A DNA stretch of 64,000 nt from Burkholderia sp. FERM BP-3421 (GTDB lineage: Bacteria > Pseudomonadota > Gammaproteobacteria > Burkholderiales > Burkholderiaceae), in assembly GCF_028657905.1 (NCBI RefSeq), contig NZ_CP117781.1:992001-1056000 (forward strand), written 5' to 3'. The translations under genes were made by a program, and so were the position numbers. Positions within the stretch are counted from its first letter, which is position 1; each line of letters starts with the position of its first letter. Below, in pieces: positions 1-7,056 of this stretch. Under the pieces are notes generated by a model. It saw nothing but the letters and a program-made list of their open reading frames with translations, was not told where the DNA came from and ran no database searches.

Positions 1-1
1 G

Positions 2-205
2 AATTCGCGCCCGCTCACCGAACAGGAGCTGACCGCGAAATTCGCGTTGGCCGCGAGTTCCGTACTCGGCATGACGCGCGCGCTTGCGTTGCGCGATGCG
101 GTGCGGGCACTGGTGGACGATGCGCCGCTCGACGCGCTCGCCGAACTGGCGGCGAGCGGCGTGGACGACGGGCAGGACACGACACAGGGAGGAGACGCAT
201 CTTGA
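2..205 (+). CDS. MmgE/PrpD family protein, C-terminal end only
   Basis: Only the last 67 residues are present; the gene enters from the left edge. The first residues read RPLTEQELTAKFALAAS, which matches the typical end of MmgE/PrpD proteins (2-methylcitrate dehydratase and relatives), where a P-[LM]-x-x-x-[ED]-[LY]-x-[AT]-KF motif lies near the C terminus. The complete MmgE/PrpD protein on the other strand (2420-3883) has the equivalent RPMQRADYEAKF. The stop codon overlaps the TTG start of the following cyclase gene, so the two are probably cotranslated. Family assignment rests on this short motif only; the substrate is unknown. Confidence 0.5.
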   Translation, partial: NSRPLTEQELTAKFALAASSVLGMTRALALRDAVRALVDDAPLDALAELAASGVDDGQDTTQGGDAS

Positions 206-1221
206 CGGCACGACGTTGGGTAAATCGACCGCCGGGTTCGAACTGGGGGGAATTCGGTCCGGACGATCAGAAGGGGCGCTTGAACTGGCTGACGCCGGAG
301 AAGGTGCGCGAGGGTGCGGCGGAAGTGCGGGAGGGTTTGACGTTCTCGTTGAGCCTGCCGCTGGACGTGCCGCGCGGAGGCGGGTTGAACGCGCGCAGGA
401 AGCCGCCGGCGATCATGCCGGCGCTGCTGAACGAGCGGCCGTACTTCGGTTATAGGGCGGAAGAGCAGATCGCGAACGCGACGGACGTGGTGTGCGACGA
501 CGCGTTCTGCATGCACTCGCAATTCTCGACGCAGTGGGATGCGCTGTCGCACGTGGGCGGGCTGTTCGACGCGGATGGAGACGGAGAGGCGGAAGCGGTG
601 TTCTACAACGGCTACCGGTTGGGCGAACACGTGCGGGTGCCGGAACAGGGCGCGGTGCGCGGCGGCGCGCAGGCGCTGGGGATCGAGGTGATGGCGGCGA
701 CGGGCGTGCAGGGTCGCGGGGTGTTGATCGACCTGCGGCATCACTTCGGGCTGGGCCGGACGAAGGTGGGCTACGAGCAGCTGATGCGGGTGATGGACGT
801 GGATGGAGTGCGGGTGGAGCGCGGTGACATGGTGTGCATCCACACGGGCTTCGCGGAGTTGTTGTTGAAGGACGAGACGGGAGAAGGAGACACGCTGTCG
901 CAGTGCTGCGTGCTGGACAGCGCGGACGAGAGGCTGTTGAGGTGGGTGGACGAGAGCGGGCTGTCGGTGCTGGCGGCGGACAATCACGCGGTGGAGGAGC
1001 GTCCGAAGGGGGCGGGAGCGAAGGCGGAGCGCGGGGCGGCGATGCCGTTGCACGAGCTGTGCCTGTTCAAGCTTGGGATCCACCTTGGGGAGCTGTGGCA
1101 CCTGACGCCGCTGGCGACGTGGTTGCGGGGGAAGGGGCGCAACCGGTTCCTGCTGACCGCGCCGCCGCTGCATATCCGCGGGCTGGTGGGGTCGCCCGTC
1201 AACCCGGTCGCGACCGTCTGA
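202..1221 (+). CDS. Cyclase-family (PF04199-type) metal hydrolase, copy 1
   Basis: A 339-residue protein of the putative cyclase family, which contains kynurenine formamidase and isatin hydrolase; members are metal-dependent hydrolases opening amide or lactone-like bonds. The segment HSQFSTQWDALSHVGG (around residue 100) is the family metal-binding region, in which D and H of the D-x-x-x-H element are ligands. The start is TTG at 202, fused to the preceding stop (TTGA) and preceded by a good GGAGGAG ribosome site; no closer ATG keeps the conserved RPPGSNWGEF start. Codon use differs from all neighbours: many TTG leucine and GGG glycine codons. A second, almost identical copy lies at 8428-9444. 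Substrate unknown; context points to organic-acid catabolism. Confidence 0.85.
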   Translation: MTARRWVNRPPGSNWGEFGPDDQKGRLNWLTPEKVREGAAEVREGLTFSLSLPLDVPRGGGLNARRKPPAIMPALLNERPYFGYRAEEQIANATDVVCDDAFCMHSQFSTQWDALSHVGGLFDADGDGEAEAVFYNGYRLGEHVRVPEQGAVRGGAQALGIEVMAATGVQGRGVLIDLRHHFGLGRTKVGYEQLMRVMDVDGVRVERGDMVCIHTGFAELLLKDETGEGDTLSQCCVLDSADERLLRWVDESGLSVLAADNHAVEERPKGAGAKAERGAAMPLHELCLFKLGIHLGELWHLTPLATWLRGKGRNRFLLTAPPLHIRGLVGSPVNPVATV

Positions 1222-1224
1222 GCG
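229..1224 (+). repeat. Direct repeat, copy 1 (996 bp, cyclase gene)
   Basis: This stretch is repeated at 8452-9447 in direct orientation, offset 8223 bases. Reading both copies side by side I find three mismatches: a silent C/T near 344, a silent A/G near 378, and CAG versus GAG near 670 (Gln/Glu). Identity begins inside codon 10 of the gene and ends three bases after the stop codon; upstream and downstream sequences are unrelated. The repeat therefore covers the coding region and little else. Confidence 0.95.
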
Positions 1225-1233
1225 AGCAGGCGC

Positions 1234-1263
1234 GCGGGCGGCGTCGGCCGCCCGCAAGTTTTT
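1234..1263 (+). terminator. Rho-independent terminator after cyclase copy 1
   Basis: A perfect 9-bp stem (GCGGGCGGC / GCCGCCCGC) with a four-base loop is followed by AAGTTTTT. It starts 12 bases after the stop codon. It ends the PrpD-cyclase transcript before the LysR promoter region. Confidence 0.85.
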
Positions 1264-1415
1264 AGTCGACCAATGGACAGGAATTTCGCCGGGCTTCACG
1301 TGCGGCGGACACAATATTCATATAAAAAGTCTTATTCGAAACAGCTATATCAATAATTTATTTTCGTCAAGATTGGACTATTCTTGTGCGTTGCACTAAA
1401 TATCAGGTATTTCTT

Positions 1416-1432
1416 GTTCCGAAATTCGGAAC
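1416..1432. promoter_or_regulatory. Perfect palindrome upstream of LysR gene
   Basis: GTTCCGAAATTCGGAAC is a perfect inverted repeat with 8-bp arms around one base. It sits 41 bases before the proposed LysR start, in an AT-rich leader (about 1300-1450) that stands out from the GC-rich surroundings. A site for the LysR protein itself or another dimeric regulator is the natural reading; it also could be a weak hairpin in the leader RNA. Confidence 0.5.
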
Positions 1433-1473
1433 ATGGGATCGGTACCTAATCTGTTTGGTGGATGATCGCAATC

Positions 1474-2409
1474 ATGAATCTACGTTCGATCGACTTGAAT
1501 TTGCTGGTGATCCTCGACGCGCTGCTGACGGAGCGCCAGGTCACGCGGGCCGGCCAGAAGGTGGGGCTGACCCAGCCTGCCGTGAGCAATGCGCTGGCGC
1601 GGCTGCGCTATGTCTTCAAGGACGAAATCCTGGTGCGCACCGCGGTCGGCATGGAACTCACGCCGCGCGCCAAAGCCCTGGTCACGCCTATTCGGCAAGT
1701 CATGAAACAAATCGAGGAATTATTTGAATTGGATTATCAATTCAACCCTTTTACGTCGGAGCGGCATTTCACGGTCCGAATGTCGGATCTGATTGAATTG
1801 TTGATATTGCCGAATCTGCTGCGGCGCATTCGCGACACCGCGCCGCGCATCGGCATGGACATCATGCACCTGAGCGCCGCGAAGACCGCCGAGGCGCTCG
1901 AATCCGGCCGGCTCGACCTCGCGATCAGCGCGGGCCTCGAGCACTCGGGCGGGCTCGCCTCGCAGACGGTATTCCAGGACCGGCTCGTGTGCGTCGTGAG
2001 CCGCGCCCATCCCGAGGCGGACCGGCCGCTCACGCTGGAGCGCTTCGTCGCGCTCGACTTCCTCAACGTGTCGATCAATCCCGTCGATCACGGGCTGGTC
2101 GACACGATGCTCGCGAACCTGCGCTGCACGCGGCGGATCGCGCTCAACGTGCCGCACTGGCTCGTCGTGCCGAACATGCTCGACGCGCTGCCCTACGCGG
2201 TCATCATGTCCGAGCGGCACGCGCAGAGCCTCGGCGACGCGCGCCTCGTGATCCGCGAACTGCCGCTGCCGATGGAGCCCGTCACCTGGTCGCTGTACTG
2301 GCACCGCCGGCACGACGCGAGCAACGCCCACGCGTGGCTGCGCAACTGCATCGCCGAGGTCGCGGAAGCGCTCGAAGCGCGCGTCCCCGACGTCGCGTGT
2401 CTCGCCTGA
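1474..2409 (+). CDS. LysR-type transcriptional regulator
   Basis: A full LysR-family protein of about 311 residues. The N-terminal winged helix-turn-helix is clear (LTERQVTRAGQKVGLTQPAV followed by SNALARLR), and a periplasmic-binding-protein-like effector domain follows. The start MNLRSIDLNLLVILDALL is typical of the NodD/LeuO-like branch; an in-frame ATG lies 12 bases upstream (1462), but the GGTGG at 1457-1461 is too close to it and better placed for 1474. The gene runs convergently into the MmgE/PrpD gene with only about 10 bases between the two stops. It is a candidate regulator of the flanking organic-acid genes, but no target is shown by the sequence. The AT-rich leader and palindrome at 1416-1432 suggest autoregulation. 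Confidence 0.9.
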   Translation: MNLRSIDLNLLVILDALLTERQVTRAGQKVGLTQPAVSNALARLRYVFKDEILVRTAVGMELTPRAKALVTPIRQVMKQIEELFELDYQFNPFTSERHFTVRMSDLIELLILPNLLRRIRDTAPRIGMDIMHLSAAKTAEALESGRLDLAISAGLEHSGGLASQTVFQDRLVCVVSRAHPEADRPLTLERFVALDFLNVSINPVDHGLVDTMLANLRCTRRIALNVPHWLVVPNMLDALPYAVIMSERHAQSLGDARLVIRELPLPMEPVTWSLYWHRRHDASNAHAWLRNCIAEVAEALEARVPDVACLA

Positions 2410-2419
2410 GCGGCGTGGC

Positions 2420-3883
2420 TCAGGCGATCACCAGCCGCGGCGGCAGCGTCGAGACGTCGGGCTGCGCGTCGAGCCGCCACAGATAATCGAGCGCCGCGCG
2501 GATCTGCGCGGGGCGCCAGTGACGCCGGCAGTTCTTCGTGAACTTCGCCTCGTAGTCGGCGCGCTGCATCGGCCGGCTCGGCGAGCCGGGCAAATCCTCC
2601 ACTTCCTTCGTGCAGCGCGCGCCGTCGTCGCAGATCGCGGTCACCCGGTTGCCCGCGTGCGCGGGATAGCGCGCGCTCAGCGCCGGATCGGCGTGCACCG
2701 TGATCGTGCGGATCAGCGCGAGCAGCGTCGGATCGCGGCGCGCGGCCGACGAATAGCTTTCGGTCGTGATGTCGCCGTCGAGCATCGCGCGCGCGACGAT
2801 GTACGGCAGGCTGTGGTCGGCCGTCTCGTGCGTGGTGGGCGCCCATTTCTCGGGATCGCGTCCGGCCGTCACGTAGCCGACCTCGGTCGTGTGCACCTCG
2901 ATCGCGCGGATCCGCCGCAGGTCGCCGATCTGCGCGGCGACGTCGAGCGCGGCCGGGATCGCGGTCTGGGTGAGGCCCTGCGCCGGGTAGTACTTGACGA
3001 AACAGCGCGCGATCCGGAAATCGCCGCCGCGCCCGCCGAATGCGCGCGTATCGACGGCGAACGGCCCGGACACCTGCGGAAAGAAGCCCGCGAGCCCCTC
3101 GAAGATCGGGGCGGGGCCGGTGAGGCCCGCGCGCGCGAGCTGGGTCGAGAACACCGCGTTGCGCGCCGCGTCGGCATCGGCGAGCGCCTTCCAGTTCGAC
3201 AACTGCTGCACGCGGGTCTGGTTCAGCGCGAGATGGCTGTTGATCGACAGGTTGACCGCCTGCACCAGCTGCGGCGTCGGCAGGCGCATCAGCTTGCCGG
3301 CCGCGAGCGCGACCGCGGGCAGGCTGTAGCAGGTGTGGTCCCAGCCGCGCGGGCTGATCGCGGCCGCGTCCATCAGCCGGCAGGCGATCTCGTAGGCGAT
3401 CGCGATCGACAGGATCAGGTCGCGGCCGCTCGCGCGCTGCGCTTCCGCGACCGCGAGGCAGGCGGCCACGTTGTCGCTCGGGTGGCCGGTTTCCTTGCCG
3501 GCGTAGGCGTCGTTGAAGTCGAAGTAGCGCAGCGCCGTGCCGGTCGCGAAGGCGGCGAGGTCGGGGCTCGTGCGGCGGTTCGTGCCGAGCACGGTCGCGG
3601 TGCCGCCCGCCGAGGCGAGCGCGGCGTCGCGCGCGATCCGCACCGGGCCTTCGTCGTAGGCGGCGATCGCGCAGCCGAGCGCGTCGATCAGGTGCGCCTT
3701 GATGGTTTCGACGGTCGCGGCGTCGAGATCCGCGTACTGCAGGCCGGCCGCGTAGTCGGCGAGCTGCTGCGCGAGATCCGGGCCGGCCGCGGCGTCGGGC
3801 GGGGCGTCGGCGGCGAGGGCGTGCGCGAGCGGCAGCAGGGCGGCGCTGCCGGAGAGCGCGGCGAGGAAGTGTCGGCGGTTCAT
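2420..3883 (-). CDS. MmgE/PrpD family protein with twin-arginine-like signal
   Basis: A 487-residue MmgE/PrpD-family protein (2-methylcitrate dehydratase, aconitate decarboxylase and iminodisuccinate epimerase relatives). Family features include HLIDALGCAIAAYD near residue 65, GHPSDNVAACLA, and RPMQRADYEAKF close to the C terminus. Unusually, it begins MNRRHFLAALSGSAALLP, an RR-x-F-L signal followed by a hydrophobic stretch and Ala-rich cleavage region, as in Tat-exported proteins; family enzymes are normally cytosolic. The start at 3883 has a GGAG at suitable distance, and the frame upstream runs on through the porin gene only by chance. It is last in a minus-strand unit with the porin (29-base gap) and the CitE-like gene. 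Likely a dehydratase or epimerase on a dicarboxylic acid; substrate unknown. Confidence 0.85.
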   Translation of the reverse strand: MNRRHFLAALSGSAALLPLAHALAADAPPDAAAGPDLAQQLADYAAGLQYADLDAATVETIKAHLIDALGCAIAAYDEGPVRIARDAALASAGGTATVLGTNRRTSPDLAAFATGTALRYFDFNDAYAGKETGHPSDNVAACLAVAEAQRASGRDLILSIAIAYEIACRLMDAAAISPRGWDHTCYSLPAVALAAGKLMRLPTPQLVQAVNLSINSHLALNQTRVQQLSNWKALADADAARNAVFSTQLARAGLTGPAPIFEGLAGFFPQVSGPFAVDTRAFGGRGGDFRIARCFVKYYPAQGLTQTAIPAALDVAAQIGDLRRIRAIEVHTTEVGYVTAGRDPEKWAPTTHETADHSLPYIVARAMLDGDITTESYSSAARRDPTLLALIRTITVHADPALSARYPAHAGNRVTAICDDGARCTKEVEDLPGSPSRPMQRADYEAKFTKNCRRHWRPAQIRAALDYLWRLDAQPDVSTLPPRLVIA

Positions 3884-3912
3884 GGGGAGGGCTCCAGGTT
3901 GTCCGGGGATGG

Positions 3913-4989
3913 TCAGAACAGCTTGCGCAGGCCGAGCGCGACGCCCGCGCTGCCGGTGCGGTCGGCGGCGAGCGTGTAATGCAGGAAGTTGTAGTTGTAG
4001 TTGTCGAAGTCGAGCGCCGCACGATGCGCATAGCCGCCCGCGAGATACAGCGTGACGGTCTTCGACAGGAAGTAGTTGAGCTGCAGCGTGACCTGCTGCG
4101 GGTTGCTCGGCTGCGCGCTCGCGCCGGTGCTGCCTGGATTCTGCTTGTCGATGTGTTCGTAGTAGGCCGCGCCGATCACCTGCAGCACGTCGGACACGCT
4201 GTAGCGCACGCCGGCCCACCAGAGCGTGAAGTTCGTCACGACCGACGCGGTGTTGATGTTGCTCTGCCCGTGCGCCACGCCGCCGATCAGCTGCGCGCGA
4301 TCGAGATAGACGATCGCCGACGCCGCGTAGCGCCGGAAATGCGCGAAGCCGCCCGGCTGCGGGGTGTGGACGTCGTCGAACGCGGCGGCGGCCGAGAACG
4401 GGCCACCCGAGTAATCGAAGCCCGCGCCGTAGGCCGCGCCGGACTGGAACGCGCCCGCCGTGTTGCTGAACGCATAGTGCGCCTCGACCGTCAGCGCGCC
4501 GAGCTTGGCCAGGTACTTGGCGACATTGTTCTCGCGGTAGTTCAAGCCCACGATCGCGCCGTCCGGTTCGTAGATCGTCGAATACGCGCCCGTCGGCGAG
4601 TAGCGCTCCATGATGTCGAACAGCGTCGTGTACTGGCGGCCGAGCCGCAGCGCGCCCCACTGCGGGTGTTGCAGCGCGACCCACGCGCCGCGGTCGAAGC
4701 CGCCCGCGCCGACGCCCGTGCCGTTGTTCATGTTGATGCTGCTTTCGAGGCGGAACGCAGCCTGCCAGCCGCCGCCGAGATCCTCGACGCCCTTCAGCCC
4801 CCAGCGCGAGCCGCTCTTGCCGCCCGACGCCATGCGCACGAGCGTGGCGGCGCTGCCGCCCGGGCCGGCCTGGCCGGTCAGGAATTCGGTGTAGACGTCG
4901 GCGACGCCGTACAGCGTCAGGTTGGCCTGCGCGCACGCGCCGGCCGAGACGAAGCCCAGCCCGCAGAGCGCGGACATCCGCTTGCCCAT
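3913..4989 (-). CDS. Gram-negative outer-membrane porin (OmpC-like, Burkholderia type)
   Basis: A 358-residue trimeric-type porin. A short signal peptide ends at ACAQA, the mature protein opens with NLTLYGVADVYTEF, the KGVEDLGGGWQAAFRLES hairpin is the hallmark of beta-proteobacterial porins, and the C terminus is LRKLF with terminal Phe for BAM-dependent assembly. It sits between the CitE-like and MmgE/PrpD genes on the same strand, so it probably admits the substrate of this pathway to the periplasm. Confidence 0.93.
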   Translation of the reverse strand: MGKRMSALCGLGFVSAGACAQANLTLYGVADVYTEFLTGQAGPGGSAATLVRMASGGKSGSRWGLKGVEDLGGGWQAAFRLESSINMNNGTGVGAGGFDRGAWVALQHPQWGALRLGRQYTTLFDIMERYSPTGAYSTIYEPDGAIVGLNYRENNVAKYLAKLGALTVEAHYAFSNTAGAFQSGAAYGAGFDYSGGPFSAAAAFDDVHTPQPGGFAHFRRYAASAIVYLDRAQLIGGVAHGQSNINTASVVTNFTLWWAGVRYSVSDVLQVIGAAYYEHIDKQNPGSTGASAQPSNPQQVTLQLNYFLSKTVTLYLAGGYAHRAALDFDNYNYNFLHYTLAADRTGSAGVALGLRKLF

Positions 4990-5123
4990 TGTTTGTCTCC
5001 GGTTTGGTTTTGTTGTGTGTCGCGCGGGGCGGGCGGCGCTTGGGGAGGCGCGCCGCCCGCCGCGTCATCCGGGGCGCAGGGCAAACAGGCGGCGACGCGC
5101 GCGCGGAGCGGGGCGGCAAGGAT

Positions 5124-6032
5124 TCATCGGGCGTCGCGCGTGTCGAGGCGCGCGCGCACCGCCGCGTCGCGCGCGAGGATGCGGCGCGCGCGGGCGACGC
5201 CGGGCGCATCGACCATCTTGCCGTCGATGCGCAAGGCGCCGCGGCCGTCGGCGCGCGCGTCCTCGTAGGCGGCGAGCAGCGCGCGCGCGTCGCGCACGGC
5301 GGCCTCGTCCGGCCGGAACGCGCGGTTGAGCGCGTCGACCTGGAGCGGGTGGATGCAGGTCGCGCCCGCGTAGCCGAGTTCGGCGGAGGCGCGCGCGATG
5401 CGCTCGAACGCATCGAGGTCGCGCAGCTCGTCGAGCCCGCCGAGCAGGCCGAGCGGCTGGACCCCGGCCGCGCGCGCGGCGATCACCAGCAGCTGCTTCG
5501 GCACGCGCAGCACGTCGGCGCTGGCGGCGCTCTCGCAGTTCAGCGCGAAGTCGCCGCCGCCCAGCATCATCGCGGCGACGCGCGGCGACGCGCGCGCGAT
5601 GCGCTCCATCGCCTGAAAGGCGCGCGGGGTCTCGATGATCGCGATGACCCGGGTCGCGCCCGGCGACGCACCGGCCGCGTCTTCGAGCGAATCGAGCAAC
5701 GCGTCGATCGCTTCGAGATGCGACGCGCCGCGCACCTTGGGCAGCACCACCCCGTGCGCGCCGGCCGCGACCGCCGCGCGCAGGTCCGGCACCAGCAGGT
5801 CGAGCGGATCGTTCACGCGCACCAGCACGTCGTGGCCGGCGGCGGCGAACAGCGGCACGCTCGCCGCGAGGGTCGCGCGCGCCGCTTCCTTCTGCGCGGG
5901 CGGGACGCTGTCCTCGAGGTCGAGGATCAGCGCATCGGCCGCGCTGCCCGCGGCCTTGTCGACGAAACGGGGTACGTGGGCGGGCACGTAGAGCATCGAA
6001 CGCCAAACGGGTTGGGTCGGTACAGTCATCAT
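5124..6032 (-). CDS. CitE-like CoA ester lyase (HpcH/HpaI aldolase family)
   Basis: A 302-residue TIM-barrel CoA lyase related to CitE, malyl-CoA lyase and citramalyl-CoA lyase, which split beta-hydroxyacyl-CoA esters into acetyl-CoA or propionyl-CoA and an oxo acid. Visible family elements: RSMLYVPAHVPRFVDKA at the start, DALILDLEDSV (Mg ligand region), GVVLPKV, an IAIIETPRA segment, and GATCIHPLQVDALNRAF near residue 230. Two adjacent ATGs (6032, 6029) are possible starts. It is the first gene of a minus-strand unit reading away from the IclR operators and would act after the CaiB/BaiF CoA-transferase encoded on the other side of the same promoter region. Confidence 0.88.
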   Translation of the reverse strand: MMTVPTQPVWRSMLYVPAHVPRFVDKAAGSAADALILDLEDSVPPAQKEAARATLAASVPLFAAAGHDVLVRVNDPLDLLVPDLRAAVAAGAHGVVLPKVRGASHLEAIDALLDSLEDAAGASPGATRVIAIIETPRAFQAMERIARASPRVAAMMLGGGDFALNCESAASADVLRVPKQLLVIAARAAGVQPLGLLGGLDELRDLDAFERIARASAELGYAGATCIHPLQVDALNRAFRPDEAAVRDARALLAAYEDARADGRGALRIDGKMVDAPGVARARRILARDAAVRARLDTRDAR

Positions 6033-6043
6033 GTTTCCAAAAA

Positions 6044-6060
6044 ATGAAAGTCACTTTTAT
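6044..6060. promoter_or_regulatory. Putative IclR operator, left copy
   Basis: ATGAAAGTCACTTTTAT contains the core AAAGTCACTTT, close to a perfect palindrome. A near-identical element lies at 6187-6203. It overlaps the predicted -10 of the minus-strand promoter that serves the CitE-like gene, an arrangement typical for repression. Confidence 0.65.
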
Positions 6061-6088
6061 TTTTGTGGGTGATGGGGCAATTCGTCAA
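6059..6088 (-). promoter_or_regulatory. Predicted promoter of the citE-porin-prpD unit
   Basis: On the minus strand TTGACG (6088-6083) is followed after 18 bases by AAAAAT (6064-6059), a four-of-six match to the -10 consensus. The left operator overlaps its -10, and the CitE-like start codon lies about 27 bases further on. Confidence 0.5.
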
Positions 6089-6160
6089 GGCTATGGTTAA
6101 CGCCTAGAATTAGCGGGGAGATGCGCGAATTTGGCCGGGCTTGTCCGGATGCGGTCAAGG

Positions 6161-6188
6161 TTGCCGATTCAAAGCTTCTGCGTATAAT
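6161..6188 (+). promoter_or_regulatory. Predicted promoter of the IclR unit
   Basis: TTGCCG (6161-6166), a 16-base spacer and a perfect TATAAT (6183-6188). The right operator begins inside the -10. Because this promoter lies downstream of the first in-frame ATG (6121), the IclR protein must start later, at 6262. Confidence 0.7.
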
Positions 6189-6203
6189 GAAAGTGACTTT
6201 TAT
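6187..6203. promoter_or_regulatory. Putative IclR operator, right copy
   Basis: ATGAAAGTGACTTTTAT differs from the left copy in one base (C to G at the centre), so the two cores AAAGTCACTTT and AAAGTGACTTT are reverse complements of each other. It overlaps the -10 and the start region of the iclR transcript, which suggests autoregulation. Confidence 0.65.
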
Positions 6204-6261
6204 TTTTAAGGGGCTCTGGGCGAGGTCTCGGCGGCGTCGTCCGGCCCCGGAAGAGGTGGAC

Positions 6262-7008
6262 ATGAGTAAAGAGCCAGAAGGCGGCGTGGCCGCCGTCAAC
6301 CGTGCGCTGACCGCGCTGCTCGCGTTCGGCGACGCGCCCAACGGGCTGATGCTCGCGCAGGTCAGCGAGGCGACCGGCCTGAACATGAGCACGCTGCTGC
6401 GGATGTTCGAGTCGCTCGAACAGTTCCGTTTCATCAAGCGCCTGCCGGACGGGCGCTACGTGCTCGGGCCCGCCGTGTTCCAGCTGGGCATGATGTACCG
6501 CGAGTCGTTCCAGCTGCGCGAGCATGTCGCGCCGATCCTCTCGCGCCTGTCGGCGCAGACGGGCGAGACGGCCGCGTACTACGTGCGCGAGGGCGACCAG
6601 CGGGTCTGCCTGTTCCGCTTCCAGGCGCAGCGCGCGGTGCGCACGCATCTGCGCGAGGGCGACCGCTTTCCGCTGGAGGCCGGCGCGGCGGGGCGCGTGC
6701 TGCTCGCGTTCTCCGGCGCGCGCGGCGGCGATCATGACAAGACGGTCGAGCTAGGTTACGCCGTGTCGCAGGGCGAGCGCGACCCGGAGAGCGCGGCGGT
6801 CGCGTGCCCGGCGTTCGGCGTCGGCCGGCTGTTGAGCGGTGCGATCTCTCTGGGCGTGCCGCTGTTTCGCTTCAACAAGAAGGTGCTGGCGGAATACCTG
6901 CCGCTCGTGCAGGCGGCCGCGCAGGAACTGACGCACGTGCTCGGCGGCGACCTGCCCGCGGGCGCGGGCAGCGCCGCCGCCGACGCGCTCGGCGCGCTGC
7001 ACGAGTAG
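6262..7008 (+). CDS. IclR-family transcriptional regulator
   Basis: A 248-residue IclR-type regulator: N-terminal winged helix (VNRALTALLAFGDAPNGLML, then SEATGLNMSTLLRMFESLE) and a C-terminal GAF-like effector domain (LREHVAPILSRLSAQTGETA, ending with FNKKVLAEYLPLVQAAAQEL). The start MSKEPEGG at 6262 follows AGAGGTGG at good spacing and lies downstream of the promoter at 6161-6188; an earlier in-frame ATG at 6121 would be upstream of that promoter. It probably senses the pathway substrate or an intermediate and controls both divergent units through the two operators. Confidence 0.92.
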   Translation: MSKEPEGGVAAVNRALTALLAFGDAPNGLMLAQVSEATGLNMSTLLRMFESLEQFRFIKRLPDGRYVLGPAVFQLGMMYRESFQLREHVAPILSRLSAQTGETAAYYVREGDQRVCLFRFQAQRAVRTHLREGDRFPLEAGAAGRVLLAFSGARGGDHDKTVELGYAVSQGERDPESAAVACPAFGVGRLLSGAISLGVPLFRFNKKVLAEYLPLVQAAAQELTHVLGGDLPAGAGSAAADALGALHE

Positions 7009-7056
7009 CGGCGCCGGGCGGCGGACCTTACCCACACTCACAACCAGGAGACATCG

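Noticed and set aside
1..6. EcoRI site GAATTC at the window start as a cloning junction
   Set aside because: The site also occurs naturally elsewhere in this sequence and the reading frame across the edge looks natural.
2420..5413. A 997-residue open frame on the minus strand covering the MmgE/PrpD and porin genes
   Set aside because: Only the part from 3883 downwards has family sequence; the upstream part is a shadow of the porin gene in another frame.
6121..6261. N-terminal extension of the IclR protein
   Set aside because: The promoter with TATAAT lies inside this stretch and the ribosome site is directly before 6262.
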